Part shown: positions 1-6,810 of the stretch, one piece after another
Numbering within the stretch: position 1 is the first letter of the stretch
How the letters are laid out: each line of letters starts with the position of its first letter
Assembly: GCA_014323965.1 (NCBI GenBank)
Contig: JACONB010000038.1
Location: forward strand, 1-15,618
Source: Prochloron sp. SP5CPC1
GTDB taxonomy: Bacteria; Cyanobacteriota; Cyanobacteriia; Cyanobacteriales; Prochloraceae
Reading direction: 5' to 3'
DNA length: 15,618 bases
Translations under genes and position numbers: made by a program
Notes under the pieces: model-generated
The model's input: only the letters and a program-made list of their open reading frames with translations
Database searches by the model: none
Told to the model about the DNA's origin: nothing

Positions 1-2
1 GC

Positions 3-754
3 AAGAAGCCCACACCGCTGGCAGTTAGTACGCAGCCTGGTTTCATCGATCCCCCCTTGGGTCGCTCCGTTACCTCAAAAGAATATGCTGAAAAGACCCG
101 CAAGTTAGATAAGTCCGGCCGACTAGATAATCCCAAAAGCCTTGCTGACTGGTTTCCCGTCCGAGCTTACCCCAGTTCTAACACCTATCTGAGGGATATG
201 GAAGCCTATTACAAAAAACTGGATCGCCTAGTATCAGAAGAACTGGTAAATTACGATGCCCTTACCATTGTTGGCGGCAGTGGTGCCATGGTGGATCTGG
301 CAAATAACCAGCGGTTGCACGATTTGATTCTCGGCTTTTACAAGCTAGACAAACCTATTGCTGCTGAATGCTATGGGGTTGCCTGCTTGGCTTTTGCTCG
401 GGACTTCCGGGAGAAGAAGAGCATTATTTGGGGTAAGCATGTTACGGGACACCCCACTGACTATGACTACCTAGACGGCACTGGATTTGAAGGCAACCAC
501 GCCCTAGATGGTTCCAACAAAGGATTTGGGGATGGTTTTATCAACTTCGGTCCTCCCTTCTACCCTCTAGAACACATTCTCCGGGATGCTGTAGGACCGG
601 ATGGAGAATTTAATTTATCGGCAGAGTGGGTCACGTGACTTCCGTTTTGGTGGATTACCCCTTTATCACCAGTCGTTCCACTGCCTCTTCTTATGAGTGT
701 GGCCAAAAATTAATCGAAGTTCTGGAAAAGGGACTAACTCGCTATAACTGGTAA
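3..754 (+). pseudogene. DJ-1/PfpI-family protein (class I glutamine amidotransferase-like), 5' partial, frameshifted
   Basis: The reading frame is open to the left window edge, so the N-terminus lies outside. The visible part has the DJ-1/PfpI fold signatures: a strand and glycine turn IVGGSGAMVDL (nt 267-299) and the nucleophile elbow AAECYGVACL, whose Cys codon is at 369-371. Family members act as glyoxalases, deglycases, chaperones or amidases; which applies here cannot be told. The frame stops at 636-638, but homologous-looking sequence continues in another frame (FIGRVGH, TSVLVDYPFITSRS, then GQKLIEVLEKGLTRYNW) to a stop at 752-754. Adding one T to the short T run at 614-616 rejoins the frames, so a single-base deletion, real or a sequencing error, explains the break. 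The gene ends 29 nt before the TPP enzyme and probably shares its operon. Family assignment is confident; functionality is doubtful. Confidence 0.8.
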
Positions 755-783
755 CTCTAAGGAAAACACTATTTCTAAAGAAG

Positions 784-2535
784 ATGAGTAAGAATACTGG
801 GCGGTTTGCCATTCTGGAACAATTCCTGGCAGATGGAATCGACCACATGTTCGGCAACCCTGGGACGTCGGAAGAAGGATTTCTGGATGCCCTGGGGGAT
901 TACCCGAACCTGAAATATATCTTGACATTGCAAGAATCCATCGCTGTGATGACAGCGGATGGTTACGCTCGGGCAACTCAAAAGCCAGCCTTAGTGCAAA
1001 TTCACAGTACCCCCGGTTTGGGCAATGCTATTGGCGCCCTTTACCAGGCAAAGCGGGGTCATTCCCCCTTAGTAGTAATTGGTGGAGATGCGGGCATTAA
1101 ATATCAGGCTATGGATGCTCAAATGGCCGGAGATTTGGTGGCCATGGCGGAACCAGTCACCAAGTGGTCTACTTTGGTCATGGAGCCATCCTCCCTGTTG
1201 CGGATTGTGCGTCGAGCCATCAAAATTGCCACCACACCTCCTATGGGACCGGTATATGTTTGTGTGCCCGTGGATATTTTGGATGCTCCCGTAGTTGAAT
1301 CCGTAAGACCCACCTCTTTCCCATCCACTAAAGTGTTGCCCGATGAAGCATTGCTCACTGAGGCAGCGCAAATGCTGGTAGCTGCCCAAAAGCCCATGAT
1401 TTTTGTCGGAGATGGCATCGCTTTTTCTGGCGCTCAGGAAGAGTTGGCTCAGGTTGCGGAACTGTTGGGGGCAGAGGTTTGGTCAGCGGATTCTGGGGAG
1501 TTGAACATGAGTTACAACCATCCCCTCTATCAGGGTTCCACAGGACATATGTTTGGCTATTCCAGTTTGCCCATCACTTCTAAGGGGGATGCCAACTTAG
1601 TCTGCGGCACCTATATGTTGCCCGAGGTATTCCCGGAACTGGGGGATATCTTTAAACCCGGTGCCAAGGTGATTCACATTGATTTGGACGCCTATGAAAT
1701 TGCCAAAAATCATCCCGTGGATCTGGGTATGGTGAGCGATCCCAAACTGTCTCTGGGGAAATTGGCTACTATCTTAGAAGGGATGATGACACCGCAGCAG
1801 AAAGAAGCTGCAAAAACTCGCACTGCGGAAATTGGCAAGGCAAAACAAGCACAGCACGAAAGTGAATTGGCAGCAGATTTGAAGGTGCAAAATGCAGTTC
1901 CTCTCCATTTCTCTCGCTTTGCTAAGGAACTTGTGGCTCAATTACCAGAAGATGCTGTTATCTTCGATGAAGGTCTCACCAGTTCTCCCCACCTGACTCG
2001 CTACCTACAGCCAAGCCAACCAGGTCATTATTTCGTGACCAGGGGGGGTTCCCTGGGAGTAGGGCTTCCTGGGGCAATTGGTGTGAAATTGGCTAATCCT
2101 GATAAGACAGTAATTGGGGTTGCGGGAGATGGGGGTAGTATGTATACGATCCAAGCTCTCTGGTCTGCTGCCCGTCACAACGTAGATGCCAAGTTTGTCA
2201 TTTGTAATAACAGTTCTTACAAGCTGCTGCAAATCAATATTGAGGCTTACTGGCAGGAACGAGGCATACCTGCTCGGGATTATCCCCTCAGTTTCGATTT
2301 GTCCAAGCCTCAAATTCGCTTTGATGAAATTGCTAAATCTATGGGAGTGGAAAGCGTCCGAGTTGAAAAACCAGAGGAAATAGGGGAGGCGATCTGTGGT
2401 AACAGATCTGGCGGGTGGGGCGCGCCCCACCCCCAGATCGCCAAAGCATTAGCTCACAACGGACCATTTCTCATTGATGTAGTTTTGGAAGCCAATGTCA
2501 ATCCCGAAATGATTGGGATTAGGTGTGGACAGTAA
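784..2535 (+). CDS. Thiamine pyrophosphate-dependent enzyme, benzoylformate decarboxylase/acetolactate synthase-like
   Basis: This 583-residue protein has the three-domain layout of TPP-dependent 2-oxoacid decarboxylases and carboligases. The N-terminal Pyr domain (about 8-170) carries FGNPGTSE and the catalytic Glu51 in LTLQES that activates the cofactor. A central domain spans about 185-335. The PP domain (about 375-575) carries the Mg/diphosphate motif GDGG (448-451) ending in CNN (475-476). Against benzoylformate decarboxylase, His74 in QIHSTPG matches a catalytic His, while the catalytic Ser of GNPGS is Thr28 here. Substrate specificity is therefore open; a branched or aromatic 2-oxoacid is a reasonable guess. 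Residues 538-552 are an extra 15-residue insert made by a palindromic DNA element. It sits in a helix-to-strand region near the C-terminus, away from the GDG motif. NTF2-like genes follow 23 nt downstream, which suggests one operon. Confidence 0.9.
   Translation: MSKNTGRFAILEQFLADGIDHMFGNPGTSEEGFLDALGDYPNLKYILTLQESIAVMTADGYARATQKPALVQIHSTPGLGNAIGALYQAKRGHSPLVVIGGDAGIKYQAMDAQMAGDLVAMAEPVTKWSTLVMEPSSLLRIVRRAIKIATTPPMGPVYVCVPVDILDAPVVESVRPTSFPSTKVLPDEALLTEAAQMLVAAQKPMIFVGDGIAFSGAQEELAQVAELLGAEVWSADSGELNMSYNHPLYQGSTGHMFGYSSLPITSKGDANLVCGTYMLPEVFPELGDIFKPGAKVIHIDLDAYEIAKNHPVDLGMVSDPKLSLGKLATILEGMMTPQQKEAAKTRTAEIGKAKQAQHESELAADLKVQNAVPLHFSRFAKELVAQLPEDAVIFDEGLTSSPHLTRYLQPSQPGHYFVTRGGSLGVGLPGAIGVKLANPDKTVIGVAGDGGSMYTIQALWSAARHNVDAKFVICNNSSYKLLQINIEAYWQERGIPARDYPLSFDLSKPQIRFDEIAKSMGVESVRVEKPEEIGEAICGNRSGGWGAPHPQIAKALAHNGPFLIDVVLEANVNPEMIGIRCGQ
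2391..2439 (+). repeat. 45-bp double-hairpin element inserted in frame inside a HIP1 site
   Basis: The coding sequence reads GAGGCGATC, then 45 extra bases (2395-2439), then GCCAAAGCA. Removing the 45 bases restores GCGATCGCC, a HIP1 octamer, and the expected helix EAIAKALAH. The element contains three GATC copies (2391, 2405, 2436). It folds as two adjacent hairpins: GATCTGT-GGTA-ACAGATC, then a near-perfect GC-rich palindrome GATCTGGCGGGTGGGGC / GCCCCACCCCCAGATC with one bulged base. Its length is a multiple of three and it has no stop in the frame used, adding CGNRSGGWGAPHPQI. It resembles in principle the palindromic elements known to insert in frame into genes elsewhere (for example Rickettsia RPE). 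That comparison is by analogy, not homology. Confidence 0.8.
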
Positions 2536-2558
2536 CCTATCACTAAGGAGTTTACAAA

Positions 2559-2942
2559 ATGACAACTACACCAGGACGAAAGTTTTTAGATCAACATTTG
2601 TCAAAGATTAGCGCCGGGAAAATCGATGAAATGGTAGACAATGACTACAAAGAAGATGCGGTGTTGATTACTTTTTTTAATGGTTTTGAAACCCCCGCGC
2701 CAATAACCGTGAAGGGTCGTGATGGGCTGAAGAAGTTTTTTCACGACTACATGAAGGTAATCGGCAACATTGATGTCCAGAGTCTGGACATGACAGAAGA
2801 CTTCAATGGGAATGAAGGATATATTTTTTTTCAAGCCACCTTCAATTGCAATCTGGGTCTCATCGAAGCAGGAGATGCCTGGACTATGAAAGATGGCCAA
2901 ATTGTCGATCACTTTAATTTTTGGGTATCGGATAAATCCTAA
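2559..2942 (+). CDS. NTF2/SnoaL-like protein (first of three)
   Basis: This 127-residue protein has the size and pattern of a single-domain NTF2-like (cone-shaped alpha+beta) protein. It has N-terminal helices (to about 30), a middle segment VKGRDGLKKFFHDYM (about 49-63) typical of the third helix of SnoaL-like folds, then beta strands ending in WTMKDGQIVDHFNFW. The family includes ketosteroid isomerase-like enzymes, cyclases, dehydratases and non-catalytic ligand binders, so the function is not fixed. A clear ribosome site AAGGAG precedes the ATG. It sits 23 nt after the TPP enzyme and 23 nt before the next NTF2-like gene, so co-transcription is likely. No signal peptide is visible, so it should be cytoplasmic. 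It is too divergent from its two neighbours of the same fold to be a recent tandem duplicate. Confidence 0.75.
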   Translation: MTTTPGRKFLDQHLSKISAGKIDEMVDNDYKEDAVLITFFNGFETPAPITVKGRDGLKKFFHDYMKVIGNIDVQSLDMTEDFNGNEGYIFFQATFNCNLGLIEAGDAWTMKDGQIVDHFNFWVSDKS

Positions 2943-2965
2943 AATCTAATCAGGAAAAATCAACC

Positions 2966-3412
2966 ATGAGCAACTTAGCACCTTTAACTGAAACTGAAGT
3001 CAAGGAATTAGCCGCCGAGTGGTATGGCAAGCTAAATGTACATGCAGCTCTAGAAGATTATCGTCCTCTCTTAGCAGAAGAAGGACTGAAGATGGAGTTC
3101 CCCGAAGGAACTTTCACCGGTTGGGAGGGTTTTAAGAGCTGGTACGAGCGGGTAATTGGCACTTTCTTTGATCAGGTTCACACTCTTAAGGAGCTCAAAA
3201 TCACCTCAGTGTCTGGGAATAAGGTAGAGGTAAAAATCGTCGTTAACTGGCAGGCTAGCACCTGGAATCCCCCAGCCCCTAAGAGTGAGCGCATTGTGAT
3301 GGATGCCTATCAAACTTGGGAAGTGACGAGATCTCCCCAAACCCAGAAACCAGTGATTCAAGTCTATATTGTGAACTCCATGGAAGATGCCAAGGGATCA
3401 GGGAAGCTATAA
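2966..3412 (+). CDS. NTF2-like protein (second of three)
   Basis: This 148-residue protein has an N-terminal helical part (LTETEVKELAAEWYGKL, about 7-23), a FTGWEGFKSWYERVIGTFF helix (about 50-68), and strands KVEVKIVVNWQAST and RIVMDAYQTWEVT. That order matches NTF2-like folds. It is longer than its upstream neighbour through a loop rich in Pro (WNPPAPKSE) and a C-terminal extension. No catalytic Asp/His set can be assigned from reading alone. The ribosome site AGGAAA at about 2952 is modest. Position 23 nt after another NTF2-like gene suggests the two may form a hetero-oligomer, since this fold is usually dimeric; that is an inference. The stop at 3410-3412 is followed by an eroded Rossmann gene. 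Confidence 0.7.
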   Translation: MSNLAPLTETEVKELAAEWYGKLNVHAALEDYRPLLAEEGLKMEFPEGTFTGWEGFKSWYERVIGTFFDQVHTLKELKITSVSGNKVEVKIVVNWQASTWNPPAPKSERIVMDAYQTWEVTRSPQTQKPVIQVYIVNSMEDAKGSGKL

Positions 3413-3431
3413 GTGACAAAAGCCGATTACT

Positions 3432-3560
3432 ATGATTTTGATAACAGGTGCTACTGGAACTAGCGGCAGCGAAATTGTCAAACAGCTTGTAGTTAAAACT
3501 GTTCCGGTGCGAGCCCGCCCTTCGTTCAATCGGGAAATTGCCATAGGGCGATCGCCATGA
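3432..3560 (+). pseudogene. N-terminal stub of an NmrA-like NAD(P)-binding Rossmann protein
   Basis: The 42-codon frame from ATG 3432 begins MILITGATGTSGSEIVKQLV, the dinucleotide-binding strand-loop-helix (GxxGxxG type) at the very N-terminus of NmrA/atypical SDR proteins of around 280-300 residues. The frame then loses similarity (VPVRARPSFN) and stops at 3558-3560 beside a HIP1 site. A short open stretch in another frame (about 3548-3610, ending at a TAG) may be a further scrap. The rest of the enzyme is absent, so the gene is dead. Its presence suggests that the operon once encoded an NAD(P)-dependent reductase next to the NTF2-like and TPP proteins. Confidence 0.65.
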
Positions 3561-3663
3561 TTGGGGAGAAAATCTCTGACATGCTCAAAGATACCCATGA
3601 TTTGTCGTAGTTAATAGGAATCAACTGGAAGAATCGACTAAAAAAAAACTTTGGAGAAAAATC

Positions 3664-4023
3664 ATGAATAATCGTGAAATCCTGAACAAATATTACGAAT
3701 ATGCCAATGCAGGCAACTGGGATGCCTGGTGCGATTTATTCGCTGAGGATCAAGTGATGGACGAGCAATTGGCTGGTCATATTGAAGGGTTGCCTGCTCT
3801 CAGAAAGATAATGGCAGGAATGGATCAGGCTAACTCGAAGTTCCAAAATGTTCCCAAACACATTATAGTGTCAGGTAATGAGGGTGCGGTGGTCTCCCAT
3901 ATCTCTGCTATTAATTCTGCTGGTAAGTCCATTGAAGCGGGTGTGATGAATTACTTCCGTTTTAAAGATGGCAAGATTAGCTACATGTCCAACTTCCACG
4001 ATACCAAACCTTTTACTGACTAA
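3664..4023 (+). CDS. SnoaL-like/NTF2-fold protein (third of three)
   Basis: This 119-residue protein is close to the typical single-domain SnoaL-like family. It has helices REILNKYYEYANAGNWDAWCDLFAEDQVMDE, an IEGLPALRKIMAGM helix (about 41-54), then strands and a C-terminal FRFKDGKISYMSNFHDTKPF. The phrase with KDGKI and a following His/Asp is a recurring end of this family. The Asp and His residues seen (Asp24, Asp29, His112) could line the central pocket, but no mechanism can be assigned. GGAG lies upstream of the ATG. A gap of about 250 nt holding the broken Rossmann stub separates it from the second NTF2-like gene. The VOC gene follows after 103 nt. Confidence 0.78.
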   Translation: MNNREILNKYYEYANAGNWDAWCDLFAEDQVMDEQLAGHIEGLPALRKIMAGMDQANSKFQNVPKHIIVSGNEGAVVSHISAINSAGKSIEAGVMNYFRFKDGKISYMSNFHDTKPFTD

Positions 4024-4126
4024 TAGTTCCATGAGTGGAAAAGATCTACAAAATCTTGAATCCAAGTTGGAATGACATCCAACTAAACCAATAGCTTGAC
4101 AATCACATAAGGAAGAAAATGGGTAG

Positions 4127-4564
4127 ATGACTTTACAAATTTTTTCTCAAGTTGCACTTACTTGCCAAGACCAGATTGCCACGGAAAAGTTCTACACCCA
4201 ACACTTTGGTTTTAAGCGGGCTAGGGTTGTTAAACTTCCCAACGGCGACCAAGTCGTCTTTATCAAAATGGGGGATAGTGCCTTCTACTTTGAGCTTTTT
4301 CAGGCTAAAGAAAAACGCCCTATTGCTCCATCCACCAATGATGGATATCAGTATCCTTCAGTGCGCCACTTAGCTTTCAAGGTGGAGAATGTGGATGCCA
4401 AACTGGCTGACATGGGGGAGGATGCTAAGATTACCCTCGGACCTATTAATTTCGACGATTATATCCCTGGGTGGCGCACCGTCTGGCTTGCAGATTCAGA
4501 CGACCGAATTATCGAAATTAGTCAGAGATTTGTGGATGAGGATAATCCCCCTCTTTTGGAGTAG
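4127..4564 (+). CDS. VOC/glyoxalase-fold protein
   Basis: This 145-residue protein has two beta-alpha-beta-beta-beta modules of the vicinal oxygen chelate superfamily: ATEKFYTQHFGFKRARVV (19-35) then FYFELF, and VRHLAFKVENVDAKLADMG (79-97) then VWLADSDDRIIEIS. Likely metal ligands are Glu56, His81 and Glu130. The usual first-strand His is replaced by Gln8 in SQVALTC, so the metal site is incomplete or unusual. Members include glyoxalase I, extradiol dioxygenases and epimerases; the substrate is unknown. The start at 4127 overlaps the stop of a four-codon ATG frame at 4119 (ATGGGTAGATGA). AAGGAAG at 4109-4115 could serve either start, which allows translational coupling. It is the last intact gene of the upstream cluster. 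Confidence 0.85.
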   Translation: MTLQIFSQVALTCQDQIATEKFYTQHFGFKRARVVKLPNGDQVVFIKMGDSAFYFELFQAKEKRPIAPSTNDGYQYPSVRHLAFKVENVDAKLADMGEDAKITLGPINFDDYIPGWRTVWLADSDDRIIEISQRFVDEDNPPLLE

Positions 4565-4651
4565 CCAAAGGTCTGGATGCGGGAGAAACCTTATTTAATA
4601 CGGCTGATGCTTGTATTGATAGGCAGTAATAATTTTTTTTGGGGCAAAGTA

Positions 4652-4680
4652 TTGTCAAAAAGAAGATAAAATGTTACACT
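4652..4680 (+). promoter_or_regulatory. Sigma70-type promoter for the AGE-family gene
   Basis: TTGTCA (4652-4657) and TACACT (4675-4680) are separated by exactly 17 nt. They lie about 150 nt before the ATG at 4833 in the only sizeable gap of this part. The match to the group-1 sigma consensus is good. A 28-bp dispersed repeat lies in the long untranslated leader that would result. Confidence 0.5.
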
Positions 4681-4744
4681 TGGTATTAAATCAGGTAAAA
4701 TTTGCACCTGAGCTTCAGGTTAAATCCCTTCTCTCCTCTCTTAC

Positions 4745-4772
4745 CCTCTGCGCCCTCTGCGCCTCTGCGGTT
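4745..4772. repeat. Dispersed CTCTGCGC repeat, copy 1
   Basis: This is a 28-bp unit built of three near-identical 8-9 nt blocks (cctctgcgc, cctctgcgc, ctctgcgg). The same 28 bp recur at 6743-6770 and, with one change, at 8540-8567. Each copy stands in an intergenic gap shortly before a start region. Similar strings are familiar in filamentous cyanobacterial genomes. Confidence 0.8.
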
Positions 4773-4832
4773 CATTCCAACAAATGAACACTGCACAAAT
4801 ACAACCATCCTTTTTTTGGAGACAGACTAAAC

Positions 4833-6676
4833 ATGGCAAACGCCCTGAATTTTACTTTCTCAGACCTCATTGCAGGTTATGTCACCAGCTATGACAAAAA
4901 CCAAAATATCTGCAAGGTCAAAACATCAGACGCTCGGGAATACACCATCCATCTAACGGAGCTCACTAATGCCGAATTAGTACGCAACCTAGGAGAAGGC
5001 TATCAGGGAGTATCAATTTGGTGTGGATCATGGTGGTAAGATTAACTACCGCAAATACCGCACCAGCCTAACGATAGAAGGGAACAAGCAGAAAAGCGGT
5101 CGGCAAGAAACCGATACCATCTCTCGCCTAGTCTATGGTTTCGCTTCTGCCTATTTAGTCACGGGAGAAGATAGCTACCTGGAAGCTGCTGAGAAAGGTA
5201 CTGAATACTTGCGGCAGCACATGCGCTTTAAAGATAAGAGCGAGGGTATTAGCTACTGGTATCATGCCGTCGATATTAACGAGAATAATGTGGAGGAGAA
5301 AGTTTTAGCCTCGGAATTTGGGGATGACTACAATGCCATCCCTTGCTACGAGCAGATTTACGCTCTGGCAGGTCCAGTACAAACTTACCGCATTACGGGA
5401 GATCCTCGGATTTTGGAGGATGCCAAAACAACGGTAGAACTGTTCCATCGCTACTTCCACGACGATACGGAGAAAGGGGGCTACTATTCCCATATCGACC
5501 CCATTACCTTCAGCCCCCACAGCGAGTCCTTGGGACGCAATAAGGCGAAAAAGAATTGGAACTCCGTGGGAGACCACGCTCCTGCCTATTTAATCAATCT
5601 CTGGCTGGCTACTGGGAAGGAAGAATACGCCGATTTCCTGGAATATACTTTCGATACCATCGTCAAACATTTTCCCGACTACGATGAAAGTCCCTTTGTC
5701 CAAGAGAAGTTTTTCGATGATTGGTCCAAAGACCAAACTTGGGGTTGGCAGCAAAACCGGGCAGTGGTAGGACACAACCTGAAAATCGCCTGGAACTTGA
5801 CCCGCATGTTCGGACTGAAGGACAAGCAGGAATACCAGAAACTGGCAGAAAAAATTGGTACCGTTATTGCCGATGCAGGATGCGATCGCCAGCGAGGCGG
5901 TTGGTATGATGTAGTGGAACGGGTGAAGAAGTTCGGTAAATTCCACAAATATGCTTGGCACGATCGCAAAGCTTGGTGGCAACAAGAGCAAGGCATTCTC
6001 GCTTATTAACGTTTTGGCCAATGGAATGCCCTACGCTTTAGGGACGGAACGGGATAAAGGCAGTCACTCCATGGCGGGCTACCACTCCTTTGAGCTGTGC
6101 TACTTAGCAGCAATTTATACTAACTTGCTGGTTATTAAGGAGCCCATGGACTTCTACTTTAAGCCCCAGCCAGAAGGCTTCCCCGGCAATATCCTGCGGG
6201 TAGCACCGGATATTCTGCCACCAGACAGCATTCGCATTAAGCGGGTTTGGATTGATGGCCATGACTATAAGGATTTTGATGCCAAAGCTCTCACTGTCAA
6301 ACTACCAGATAACTATCCTGCTGGTACGAAGGTGAGAGTACGGATTTATCCCACTGCCATTGATTTTGAAGTTGCTTTGCTGGAAGCTACTAATGGCACT
6401 GCTAAGATTGATTTCAGTGGCAAACTGGAAGGTCAGGGGGGCTTAAATGAACTAGATGATGAATTTGACCGCATGGAAATTCAGCAAGCAACAAACCTGG
6501 TCTTCGTCATGAATGACTTGGAATCAATTTCCTCCCAGGCTTTACGTTATTTGGCCTTCTTTATCCAAGGCAAGCAACGTCAGGGTGAGATAACCGTCAA
6601 AGCTGTTGGTGCTAACGCAAAGGTTAAGAAAGCCCTCCAGCAAAGTCAATTAAACGACCAAATCATTGTAGAATAG
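4833..6676 (+). pseudogene. AGE-family epimerase/isomerase (N-acylglucosamine 2-epimerase-like), broken by two internal deletions/frameshifts
   Basis: Three frames together make one protein. Segment 1 (4833 to about 5010) gives the N-terminal domain, ending RNLGEGYQ. Segment 2 (about 5002-6009) is the alpha/alpha-barrel core, with RQETDTISRLVYGFASAYL, SVGDHAPAYLINLWLATG, WGWQQNRAVVGHNLKIAWNL, RGGWYDVVERV and WHDRKAWWQQEQGILAY, then a TAA. Segment 3 (6002-6676) resumes with NVLANGMPYALGTERDKGSH, SMAGYHSFELCYLAAIYTNL and a beta-rich tail. The conserved Arg/His/Trp-rich core motifs of AGE enzymes, which epimerise or isomerise sugars at C2, remain. Relatives as I remember them carry extra sequence at both joints, roughly 70-80 residues at the first and 40-60 at the second, so these are deletions rather than simple frameshifts. 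GGAG at about 4817 supports ATG 4833. The last codons fall inside a 129-bp repeat. Confidence 0.8.
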
Positions 6677-6780
6677 AGGTTAACCTCACCAAAAACAGAG
6701 ATAAGCGCAGACGGATATAGATAGAGTAATTTCTCTCGGCTTCCTCTGCGCCCTCTGCGCCTCTGCGGTTAAAACAAATC
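6652..6780 (+). repeat. 129-bp direct repeat, copy 1
   Basis: This segment covers the last eight codons of the AGE-family gene, its stop, and the spacer up to the end of the CTCTGCGC repeat (6743-6770). It aligns without gaps to 8449-8577; I count about eight mismatches in 129. The beta-sandwich protein gene lies between the two copies. Confidence 0.9.
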
Positions 6781-6810
6781 TGTATTTATTTCCTGTTAGA
6801 AAATAGAAAG

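Noticed and set aside
609..640. Programmed ribosomal frameshift in the DJ-1-like gene
   Set aside because: No slippery heptamer or downstream structure is evident at 609-620; a lost T explains it more simply.
2005..2430. Minus-strand open frame of 141 codons inside the TPP enzyme gene
   Set aside because: It is antisense to a strongly conserved coding region, with no family resemblance and no ribosome site.
2391..2439. The GC-rich hairpin as a transcription terminator
   Set aside because: It lies inside an open coding frame, is translated, and has no T run after it.
4833..5039. A separate 68-residue small protein
   Set aside because: It is the N-terminal domain of the AGE-family protein, cut off by the first deletion joint.
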